A stretch of DNA of 64,000 nucleotides from Ditylenchus dipsaci (Eukaryota; Nematoda; Chromadorea; Rhabditida; Anguinidae), in contig SADC01000021.1 of the NCBI GenBank assembly GCA_004194705.1, forward strand, positions 659,005 through 723,004, given 5' to 3'. The notes below the pieces were generated by a model. It saw only the letters and a program-made list of their open reading frames with translations. It searched no databases and was not told where the DNA came from. The translations under genes were made by a program, and so were the position numbers. Numbering within the stretch: the stretch's first letter is position 1; every line of letters begins with the position of its first letter. This document shows, one piece after another, positions 27,201 through 39,200 of the stretch.

Positions 27201-30200
27201 CACTGAATCAAATGAACAGGACTGTTAATAACCCGGGGTAATTATTTTTCAACTCTTGAAAAATTGAAAAAAAAATATTTTGAATTTGAGATTTTTGGGT
27301 GCTAAACCAAATTTTGAAATGTGGAATCAACTAAGTTCGTGGTGATTAAGAAAACGCAAAAAACAGATCTGCAAAATATTTTTTTTGAGCTGAGATACAG
27401 GGTGCCTATGGGGGGTAATTGATAGAGAGGGGGTAATTATTAGAGAGGGGGTAATTGATAGAGAAAATACGGTAAACGCTCGAACATACAAAAAACAAAT
27501 TTTTAAAATTGTGGACCAATTCGGACCAATCGTATCTGGAGTAATTCGGTGTGGACCAATTCGCGTAACGCCACCTTATACTGGTTTAGCGGCTATTGCT
27601 CTCGATATTTTAACATCTAAAAAAGTGTTCAGCTACAGCAAATCCAACTAGAGAAAGATGTCGGAGTTGTTCTGTCCAGTTCATCCTGGTGTGCACCTTG
27701 TAGAAGATCATCGAGCTGGAGATGTGATTTGTCCAGAGTGTGGTTTGGTTGTTGGTGAAGGTACAACTTTTCGGTAAATGAAATATGGTCGTACTTTTTT
27801 CAGGCTCATTGATGTTGGAACAGAATGGCGATCTTTCAGCGGTGAGAATTCCGGAAACGACCCGTCGCGTGTGGGAGCTCCGGAGAACCCGCTCCTTTCT
27901 AGTTGTGATCTGTCTACTTCAATTGCTGTTGCCTTCGGTAGCTCTGATGGGGATCAAAAGTATGTGATTTCCAGGTTGTTATGATTTACAACAACTTTTT
28001 TCCGTTTGCAGCCTTGCAAATGCCCAACGAAGAAACATGAACAATACCGACAGACAGATGACTCAAGCAATCACTAACATCCGGGAGATGTCCGAGCGCA
28101 TACACTTGACCCAGTCGATTCAGGATAGAGCTGCACGACTCTTCAAAACCATTTTAGACAGCAAGGCTTGCCGTGGTAAGAATAGTGAAGCTCAAGCCGC
28201 TGCCTGCCTTTACATAGCTTGTCGTCAGGAGGGGGTGGCTAGGACTTTCAAGGGTTGATATTGGGATTTCTTCTTATTGGCTCCTAAAAACTTCGTTACA
28301 GAAATATGTGCAGTAACTCGGGTGTCCAAAAAAGTGATTGGTCGTTGCTTCAAGCTCATCCAAAAAACGCTGGAAACCGACTTGGATCAGATCACGAGTG
28401 CCGATTACATGGTATACAAAATCATCCTCTAATCCCAGTATTGTCCTTTGATTTTAGTCTCGTTTTTGCGGGAATCTCGAATTGCCAAGTTCCATCCAAG
28501 CAGCCGCCATATGTATCGCGAAGAAAGCCGTGGAGTTGGATATGGTTGCTGGGTTCGCCCTCAATTTCTTTGCATTTTTCTGCTTCAATCCGCTTATCTG
28601 TTTAGCCGGAGCCCGATTTCAGTCGCAGCTGCCGCAATATACATGGCCTCGCAGGCATCAGTGCATAAGCGAACGGCCAAGGGTGAGTATTAGATAACTA
28701 TTTTCTCAATACTCCATGAAATATTTCGTTTTTAGAAATCGGTGAAATGTCAGGAGCTGCTGAGGTAATAATAGTTACTGTTCGGAATACATTTTATCAG
28801 CTCACCTTTTCCAGATAACTGTCCATACGACTTACAAGCTGCTGCTGCCAAAGCCTACCTGCTTTTTCCTCCCAATTTTAAGTTTGAGACTGGTGTAGAT
28901 GATTTGCCGTTCTACTGACGGTTGAAAAATGATTATTTGCTGTTCGTTACGATTTACGGGAGTACAGTTACCTTCGTTTTGACATTGTCGTGTTGTGGTA
29001 GATAATAAAGATTTTGATCATCTAACATTCTATGGTCAGGATTCTAGATTGTTTTACTTCGTAACGTCTCCGTTCTAAGCTGTTTCAAACTGTAACTATG
29101 GTCTCTTAGTGAACTTTTGGTCTGAGATATTGTCTTACTTTGAGTTTAGTAAGCTGTTCATGGAAAGATATACGTCTTGTAAATAAGCATATTGGGCGCA
29201 GTGTAATATATCCTTGAGACTAATTTCCGTTGGCTAAACAGAACCTTTGGGCCCCACTCGCCAGAACCTTAGGGGCCCCAGTCATTTTAAGTCTAATCTA
29301 TGCGAAAAATAAATGAGGCGCAAATTCAAATTGATTATTTTTTTGCATAGATTAGACTTAAAATGACTGGGGCCCCTAGGGTTCTGGCGAGTGGCCCCAA
29401 AGGTTCTGTTGCTCCTTTCCGTTTTTCCTCTCCTTATGCGAGTGCGCCCAAAATTTCGTCGCGTTCAAAATTTCGTCGGACCGAAATTTCGTCGCGGCCA
29501 TAATTTCGTCGCGTACCTATTACCATGTTTTGGTCACCAAAACAATGGAATTTGAACATGGTTTTGTTAACTGGGGCCTACCGCATAAATAAGCTCTGGT
29601 ATGCATGTTTTTTCATGCATCCAGAATCGCTTTCGAGTGATCTGTGTCTAAGGTATGTGGGTGTGCGCATCTCAAGTCCAAGCCCCCATGCCCCAAGGCA
29701 AATTTTTAAATGCCCAAAATGCGGGACCAGATACGTACAAGAGCACGGGGTTTCAAAAACCAAATTTATGTTCATTAGAGAATTTTGCGCGAAAGCGAAA
29801 AATTCAAAAAAAAAGTGATCATCAATCAGTTTTTTCTTTTGATCTATATTGCTTTTTTTGCAGTATTTTTTGGTTTTTGTGTCTCAGTTTGTAATAGCGA
29901 GATTCCTTGTTTTTCCAGCTTTCCGACAAGCCATCACTTGCCAACAGACGATAAAAAATTCGGTGGTTAAAAAAGGTTTTAATAAAAAAAGTACTCCAAA
30001 AATTCACTGAGTGGAGTCTTAAATCTCCACTGAGCCTCTGTTTTCTGATACAAGCCTGCTGAAAAAAGTTGCTAAAGTGATAGCCCATAAATTTTCACGT
30101 ATATATGTGCAATATCGCTTGAATTTATACGCAATTCGGAATTTTCATACGGAGAGAAGTAAAAAATTTATATTTTTACGTCAAAAACAGGCTTTTTTTT

Positions 30201-33200
30201 GGCTAAAAGTAGTTTTAGGTATCGAAATTTACCAATTCTGACAAAAGCCAACTAGGATCTTGCAGTTTAGATTGTGGACCACATTTCGGTATATAGGATG
30301 TACAAAAAAGTCCGTAGTTTTGAGATTTTTGACCGTGGTAAAATTTTGATTATTTTGAGCTAAATAAGAACAGAAGAAGTCTAAAGGTACGTTCACATAA
30401 AAGTGTCGACCCAAGCGTTCTTTTAACGCGGGAAGAGCTGTACTTTTTTTTCTTGACCAAAACTTTTTTTCTGTTGGTATCATTTTGTAGCTAAGATTCA
30501 GGGCTTTAAAATGAGGTATTGACAAGCCACATCTGAAATGAAAAATTGGGGTAAAAATGCTTAGGTCAGCACTCAGGTCGACACTCGGGTCGACACTCAC
30601 AGAGTGTGGGCCTGAGTGTCGACCTGAGTGCAGACCTAAGCATTTTTACCCCAATTTTTCATTTCAGATGTGGCTTGTCAATACCTCATTTTGAAGCCCT
30701 GAATCTTAGCTACAAATAATACCAACAGAAAAAAAGTTTTGGTCAAGAAAAAAAAGTACAGCTCTTCCCGCGTTAAAAACACCTCAAATCTCACACTCAG
30801 GTCGACACTCATTGTGAACGTGCCTTAAATCTTTTCAAGGAAAGAATGCGAGAAACGCAAGAATGGGTATGGTTTCCGTATATATTGAGATTTTCTTCCT
30901 ATTTGAAAACACTTCAGCAAAGAAAAAGGAAGCAGCAGCAGAAGAGGTGGTACTTCTGCTCAGCTGAAGATTCGGTTCGGAAAAAATTGGTTCGAAGGAC
31001 AGTCAACGTCCCGTAGCCTGTCAATTCTTCACGCTGTATCTGTATTTACTTTCTTGTATCTGCATACATTTCGAAGTGATTTGTTTTCAGGAAGGATATG
31101 GATATCTGAAATCAAGAAAAATCTGGATACTTTTCGTTTGATGCACCAAATCATCAGAGGAACGCTTTTAAAGTCGCTCATGCTTTGGTGTCCTCAAAAC
31201 CTGGTTCATCTTTAATTTTTTTGCCTTATTAACTTTTATTGATCTGTGTTTAGTTTTGTTGGAAGGAAGCCAAGGTGCAGGAAAATCAAGTTTGATCGTA
31301 GCGTTAGCCAAGGCAACAGGCAATGAATTGGTGCAATTAAATTTATCGGAACAGACGGTATTTTACCCATGTCATTTTTACCTTCCTATCAATAATGTAT
31401 TAATACAGGACTTATGTGACTTCTTTGGATCTGATGTGCCAGTGGTTTCAAATGATGGTCAAACTTCTTTTGCTTGGAAAGACGGCCCTTGCTAACCAGT
31501 TCTCGAAGGGCTAAATTCTTGCTTTGATTTCCGGAAGAACTTCTTCGTATCTCAGCTCGACAAGACTTTCGATATTGGGCATCCCAAATGTCGTTTCTTT
31601 GAAAAATATGATGCAGAAAATCATCAAGTGTTCTTTTTTCAGAAATGTGTTGTTTGATGTGGAAATCGTTTGGGACCATGTTGAAGGTGTATTGGAAATA
31701 AAAATGGGTTCGAGAATGTTTATCGTTCTCTATAAGAGCGTGCCCGTGCAAATGATTATTGAGTACTGATGGGCATGGCCTTTTAACTGAGAATGTTGTT
31801 CAAATAATTTAATTGAAAGTGTCAATAAAGGGCAATACTTTTTTTTTGACCCAGATTCATTTTTTTTGACCCAGATTCACTTTTTTCTGTCCCAGATTTG
31901 ACTTGTCCCAGATTCACTTTTTTTGACCCAGATTCACTTTTTTCTGTCCCAGATTTGACTTGTCCCAGATTCACTTTTTTTTGACCCAGATTCACTTTTT
32001 TGACCCAGATTCACTTTTTTCTGTCCCAGATTCACTTTTTTTGACTCAGATTCACTTTTTTTGACCCAGATTCACTTTTTTTTTGTCCCAGATTTCCTCA
32101 TTTCTGTCCCAGATTTAGCTTAAACCACAGGGGGACCAAGCACTCACAAAATTGGTCAAAAAAATTTTCTCTCATAACAGCCTGAAAGTTTTTCTGTAAC
32201 GTTTCTATCATGTTTTGAGCATTTTCGCCAAAAATTATTTTTTGGGCAAAAATTTTTGCCTTGGGGACCAAGGTAGCCCAAAGTTTTCAGGAGCCTGAAA
32301 TGTGACCTTGGTCCCCAAGGCAAAAATTTTTGCGGAAAAAATAATTTTTGGCGAAAATGCTCAAAACATGATAGAAACGTTATAGAAAAACTTTCAGGCT
32401 GTTATGAGAGAAAATTTTTTTGACCAATTTTGTAAGTGCTTGGTCCCCCTGTGGTTTAAGCTAAATCTGGGACAGAAATGAGGAAATCTGGGACAAAAAA
32501 GTGAATCTGGGTCAAAAAAAAAGTTTTGCCCGTCCATTAATCAAGCAAAGTTGTTACATCCGTTCCCAAACTTTTGGAAATCTAAATTGTATTCAAAAAA
32601 AAATTACTTTAAAATTCTTGGCGTTTTGTTTGTCTTTAACTGAACACAAATTTGGTTTTTGAAACCCCGTGAGAGATGTACCCTCTCTTTAAATGACCAT
32701 CTACCCCTCGGGAGTTGCAGTCCAACTATTTTTTGGCAAATATGTTTATTTATCGTTCTCTATAAGAGCATGCCCGTGCAAATATCTTTCAGAAAAAAAT
32801 AAAAAACGGCAGCGATTGGCCTAATAATGTTTCACGGCTCTACCCTTGTTCTTCAACCGCGTGTTCTCGACCGGTAAATTCTTCAACCAACTGTTCTTCA
32901 ATTGGGTTGTTCTGCTCTTATTTTGGCCGTTTTTGGTCCTATCACTCAATGCGGCGGGGGTTTTGCCTTGGTCTCCCTGTTGTTTTTTGTGATTTTTTAG
33001 GCTTTAGGCTTTGGCAAGGGTTGGCCAGTGTATGTTAGGACGGACTCAAACGTATTTAGACTCATGTTTAAGTTCGTCCTAACATACGCTAGCCTACTTT
33101 TGCCTAAGCTTAAAGCCTAAAAGCAACAAAAAAACAACAGGGGGGGGGGTTGAAGGCAAACCACCCCCCCCCATTGAGGGATAGGGCCAAGTATCTTACT

Positions 33201-36200
33201 GAGCTTGATCAAAAATCACGTAAAAATATCATTGCCTGTATATTTTGGTCGAAGAAATCCGAAATTTAATCCCTTACTTCGATTTTAAGGGTAGTTTGAA
33301 GGGATCGATGGTAATTTTATGTCCGGTTCGGCTTTAAATTATTTTAACCTTTCTGCAGCCCTTTCAGATCCTAGCTCTATTCTGCATAATTAAGAAACTT
33401 ATTTTGCCTCTTTGAGAATGAAGTCGAAGAAAAACCCGGTTGAAGAATAACCTGGTTGAATAACTTACGGGTTGAATAATAAGTTGGTCGAAAATTTACC
33501 GGTCGACAACTGTAGGTTGAAAAACAAGGGTAGAGCCTGTTTTACCTGTAACACTCAAAACTGACTCCAATAAATTTTGAATTGATCAAGATTAATTTTT
33601 ATTGTTGTTAAAAAAACTTACCAAAAATTCCGATTCCAATAGCTTTTGCAATACCCATAACCCGGGTGTTCTGCCTCCATTCTGGTGTGAATCTGTCTTC
33701 CACCAAGGTGAAATTGATAGAAGTATGTGGACAAATTTTGCACCCTCCTGACAGACCAGAATTTTCAGTGAATGAAGACGATTCACAGCTTAGTTGACAA
33801 TTGATTTTCTCAACAAAAGCGTAGACCAGATATTCTCCAGCTGCCACATTCTCCCATCTGAATCCATTTTGAGAGAGACCAATCTTTTTGGCCAGCAACA
33901 TATGAGTTTTTTCATCTACTGGAGAGCGTTCAAAGATGACAATTGATATGTAGTTGTGGAAGGTCTGGCTGATCCAGGCGATTGGCTCAAAACGTATCCA
34001 AACACCCTACAAACAAATATTTTACAAGGTCATTCAGATCTTATAAAATTAACTTTGTGTAATTTTGGACCACGCCTTGTTACCTCGATTTCTGATCCCT
34101 ATTTCATATAAGAGGTTGTTTTAGTTGGGGTTTAACAAATTAAGTGTCGGAAAAAGTCCACCTTTCAGGGTCCACTGCTCGCTGGTAAGTGCAGACTGGC
34201 AAAATCCACTCTGTTTACCTCTCCTAGAATCACTACCCACTCTCCTGGCATCCTTACTCCCTCTCCTTGTACCTCTACCCCCTCTCCTATCCAGTGTTGT
34301 GAGTGGCACCGGTGCCGAAATTTTTGGAGGTGGTGCCGTGAGTTGGTTTCGATGTCGAAATCCTAATAAAATGAAAATTACATCGGTGTGTGCAGCTCAC
34401 AGCCTCGTAGCTCACGGCACCGCATCGGGGCCGTGAGCTGGTTCTGGTGCCGCAAATTTTTCGGACCGTGCCGAAATTTTCGGAGTCGGTGCCGTGAGCC
34501 GGTGCCGCAATTCTAAGATTTACATTTTCGGGGGTATGTACCATTGGGGTACTTACGCCCAAGGGTATAAGGGGTAATAAATGAACATACCCCGGGAGTA
34601 GCTACCCCCAAAATTGATGGGGTATCACTATACCTCTGCTTTTCGACATAAGGAAAATTTATTATTTCTTGATTTTTTACAAAAAAACAGAGGTAAAACG
34701 ACACTTCGCTATGAGGACAATTCGCTATGGATAGTTCGCTATGATTTTTAAATGGACAGTTCGCTATGATTTTTTAATCGTCCTTTTCGTGAGCGAAAAA
34801 TCAGTTGTAAATTTGGGTACAATGACACTTGACTTTTCTAGAACGCCAAAAGAGTTGCTCTCTGTCTTTTTTTACAATAAAAACAGTTCTACCCTAGATT
34901 TTCTAGTTCTACCCTTAAAAGTTTTGACACCAAAAATATTTGTTCACCGTACCGCACTATCTCTTCGTTATCTCTTGCTACCTCTTTATGAAATTTCCGG
35001 TGCATAGACGTAAGTTTTATACATTTGCACGCCCGTCCTAACTCACGATAGCTTGTCATTTTAGGTAATCATGTCAAAAGCCCCACATGTCAAATAGTTT
35101 CGAAAAACATTTTTGAGTCTTTTGTAGCTTGTCTTAACGGTCGCTTGATCACCTTATACCTTCCTATTTTATTTAACCAAAGAATGACAAAACAAATACG
35201 AGAAAACAATAAAGCAAGAACAATAAGACAATAACACATTTTTTTATTCTCATTCTTGCACCGCAAATAATCAATAATATGCGACAATTTATCCCCAAGA
35301 CAATTTATCCCCAGGACAATTCATCCCCGGGACAATTCATCCCCAGAACAGACACGGACACAATACCCTCGCGCCGATATATCCCCACGGCCACGATCCC
35401 CGCGGCCACAGTTGATTTATTGTACCCTGGTTGGAGAACTCAGGTAGTGTAGTGGTAGCCAGGTAGTAATATTTTCGTCTTGTAATGAACTTTTGAAATT
35501 TTAAATGTTTTTCTATGATCCAACTTCAGTTTTACTAAACCAAGTGGTCGTCCACTTGGATCAAAATTTTTTTCATGTTTTTCATGTTCCAAAACTTATT
35601 TTCTGGACTAATTCGGGCATGCCGAAGATGGTTTGATGATAGTAAAACAAGGCTTTGCATGGTATTTTTTCAGTATTATAGGATAATTGATTTTGACAAA
35701 ACTTAATTTCACCAAGACTCAAGAAATACCCTGAAAAACAGAATTTTACCATTACCAAACCATCTTCAGCATGCCTGAATAATCCAAAAAACAAGTTTTG
35801 GAACCTAAAAAAATTTGAATTTTTTTTATCCAAGTGGGCGACCATTTGGTTTGGTTGGTTCAGACTAAAAAATTTAAATCCCACGAAATTTTCAGAAAAT
35901 AAAAGTGTGATAAAAAGTCGTAGGCTTAAAAATGACTTGATATCCGGTGCCTTCACGCCCAAGACCTCTGCCTCTTTTTGATATGTCGACATCAGTCCAA
36001 TTGCTTGCACCTGAAACATGATAATGAATCTAGATCCAAATGGATGTTAAAATACCTTTTATATTCAATGTTTGTCTCACATGAAACGAGCCGGGCTAGG
36101 ACACTTCGCTATGAGGACAGTCCGCTTATCTATAGTATGGACGAATAAATATAACATGATAAAAAGTTGAGACAACCATACCGCGAACAGCTCTTTTGGA

Positions 36201-39200
36201 CCCTCACAGAAATGAGGGGCGATGTTTCCTCAACCATCCGGGCTAGCGTCTTGTTACCCACTTTTGCTGAGTGCATCAGATCCACCCTCTGGTTAGCTTG
36301 CGGGCGCCACATTTTAATAACACCTTAAATTATTGTCATTGAAATAAATTATAGCAACACAGACCAAAGAAATACAGAAAAGGTAGAAGACTAAAACAAA
36401 AAGAAAGAAAAATTTTGATTGCAAAATATCCGAAAACATGTGACAACAACAGGATGACAGGGAGACTGCAGTGTGATATTTGGTCGGCTTCATGAACTAA
36501 TTGTCTCTAAGATTCTGTATTGAAACTCATTCACTCCAGATTCACCGAGAGCCATTTGAACGGAAAGTATTAAGTGAGAGAGCATAGAGGATCCTAGACA
36601 CAAAATATGATGAGAAATAATCATTAATTGAAAACCATAGCGAACTGTCCATTTCAAAAATCATAGCGAACTGTTTTCATAGCGAAGTGTCCTAGCCCCA
36701 AAAACAGATAAATTCATGCTATTATTGAGCTTGAAATTCTGTTTTTATTTTTTAAATGTAGGATAGCCTTGAGAGTCATGATTCACAAATAAAATTCACT
36801 TGTGAACTTTACAAGCCAAAATTCACATGTCAAAACTTACGTCAACTTGATTCACATGTGAATTCAGACGTCAGTTGACGGGTCAATGCAATACACATGT
36901 GAATTTACATGCATAATTTTCATGTCAAAATTTACATGTCAATTCACGCGTCAATCGGATTCACATGTCCATTTACATGTGAATTCACATGTGAATCAGG
37001 CTGAGGCGTAATTTCACATGTGAATCAAATTGACGCCTGAATTCAGTTGTAAATTATTCTTTTGAGCTGCGCTACGACGTTGCCTTAAGATTTTGTCACA
37101 GTGCTAAAAGCTTGATGATACTTTTGATCAGTAAAGTGATAAAAAGATTATCTTAACGATTTAAAATGACTTCACGAGTGCTAGGAGCCAAATGCTGACT
37201 TTTTTTAAAGGATCCACATAAGTTTAATACACCAGTCCAAAGAAAAAGAAAAGGGCTACAAAAGCATCTGTTTGGAATATTATTAAGAATAAAATTCAAC
37301 ATAAACCCTCTTTTGCCGGTTGGCCATATTTTGGCCAGCTATAAAAGTGATCCAAAACAAGACTGATTGGTCACGTTCAGACATTATTTTTTTTCCACAA
37401 GATAGAGAAAAAGTTTGCAAACATTTTAGTGTCCAAACAACAAAAGATGACATTAACGAAAATTGCTAAAAGTTTAACCAAAAGTTGTATTTTTCAGCAA
37501 TTTCCTATGACGCGATTTTGTAACTTTATTTGATTTAGTAAACCAATAATTTCATTCACACCATGCCTTTTACTTATGCAATTGGAAAGTACTATTCCTG
37601 CAGATAAAAATGCATTTTTATTTGCAAGCGCTGAAATATAAAATTCATATTTTTGAGGCAATAATAATCGGGGCCATATTTTGGCTAACCGGCTCAACGC
37701 GTTAATTTTTAAAAAAACTCGAAAAAAAATATTATTTTTCGTCTATTTATCGCTTTTCCTTACTATTTTTACTGAGATTTCTTCTGTTGATCACTACGTT
37801 TTTTTAGACAAAAATTAGTGTAAAAAATAATTAAGTCACAGTCAAAACTACGCTAGAAGACGAATTTTTGAAAACGTAGGCATTTCGAATGCTAGATGCG
37901 CGGAAAGAAAAAACAGTGCTCAGTGACGTGCATAAGGTGTAAAGTAGCGCTGGAAATTGTATTTTTCAAATTCTTTTGGTGATTTTATTGGTATTATTTA
38001 GGGTTGGTTGAATGGTAATTACCCGGGTAATTACCGGTAATTACCCGGTAATTACCCGGAAAAATAATTTTCCGGCCTTATTTCTCGGTAATTACTTGGG
38101 TAATTACCCGGGTAATTACCCGGGTAATTACCCGGAAAGTATTTCTCCGGAGAATTACCCAACCCTAGTATTATTCACAAAATTGTTTAAAAAAATTCAA
38201 ACACTTGTCCCTAAAATAGCTTCAGTTTTTGAATTGGCGCCAAAAGTATTTTTACCTCTTCAAGCCGGTTGGCCAAATTTCGGCCAATTTCTAATTCAAC
38301 TTTTCTGGATTTTTTTCCTGCCATTGTTACTTTTATCTCTGATTTCTTTATAAAAATGTAAAAATCTATTAAAAAAGAGGCATCCCTGAGACGCCGGCAA
38401 AAGAGGGTTAAAAGTTACCCTGTTACCACCCAGTACCCAGTTACTTCAACAAAAACTGAAAATTTGAAATCGAGGTTAAGGTTTTTGTTCTGATTATTTA
38501 TAAATTCTGATTATTTATAAATAATTTTGTTTTCAGTTTTTCAATGTTAATATACCATTCGTTAGAACATTGTTAACGCTACAAAATGATCGTTAATGCT
38601 ACAAAATGATCATCGGCAACAAAGTCATAACTGAAACTGGCATTATGGCGCCGTCAAACTTCGGGGGCTTTTTATTAATTCACCCTGTAGTTTCTAACAA
38701 GGTACAGTCGACGCTCTCCATTGCGTCCCCCCCCCCCCCCCCAAAAGTTCGTTCCCACCTCGGGTCCGACACTTTTTTTAGCTCAATTTTTGAAGTTTTT
38801 TTTCACAACTGAGTTGGGTGGGAACGAACTTTTTGGGGGGACGCAATGGAGAGCGTCGACTGTATCAGTTGTTGCATCATCTTTGCAAAATGTGCCACAA
38901 AAAAGTAAAAGTATGAAACAAACTATTTTTCTGACTTGCTCCCTGCTTTTACTTTCTTGTGGCACATTTTGCAACGATGATGCAACAGCTGATACCTTGT
39001 TGAAAACTAGAATCGCAGGGCTACCTGATGGTGTTAAAACTTTGAAAAAATGTGAAAAATAAGTTGGGTGAATTTATAAAATAAGATTTAAAAATTATCG
39101 GCGATAAAAAAGAGATTTTCGGCTACAAGAAAAAGTTTTGCCCTGCTATGAACCTAAAAATAGAGAAAGCAAATGAAAGATAAAAACTAGAACTTCGAAT

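Larger units (their letters stand above)
24105..27224. mobile_element. Complete hAT transposon, 3120 bp, 8-bp TSD TTAATAAC
   Basis: Both ends start CAGTCCTGTTCATTTGATTC and are flanked by a perfect 8-bp duplication TTAATAAC (24097-24104, 27225-27232), the hallmark of hAT insertion. Subterminal regions of about 330 bp (24120-24440 and 26890-27210) are packed with CGATTCGCGAATC palindromes, probable transposase binding sites. Inside are a hAT transposase on the minus strand (26732-25137) and a captured alpha-tubulin fragment on the plus strand (24557-24840). Perfect TSD and terminal 20-mers suggest a young insertion. Confidence 0.9.
24080..27478. mobile_element. MITE with TTACCGTATTTTCTCTAT ends, split by the 3.1-kb hAT element
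   Basis: TTACCGTATTTTCTCTAT at 24081 is the inverse of ATAGAGAAAATACGGTAA ending at 27478. The hAT element at 24105-27224 lies between its outermost left bases and the remaining body (27233-27478), which has repeated GGGGGTAATTATTAGAGAG. Related ends occur at 48540 and 57262-57420. Confidence 0.65.

Noticed and set aside
35937..36288. Two candidate receptor exons ([10 protein letters not shown].. and [10 protein letters not shown]..)
   Set aside because: They lie inside the MULE-like element 34692-36699, and joining exon 6 directly to exon 7 keeps phase and gives an uninterrupted fibronectin-like domain.
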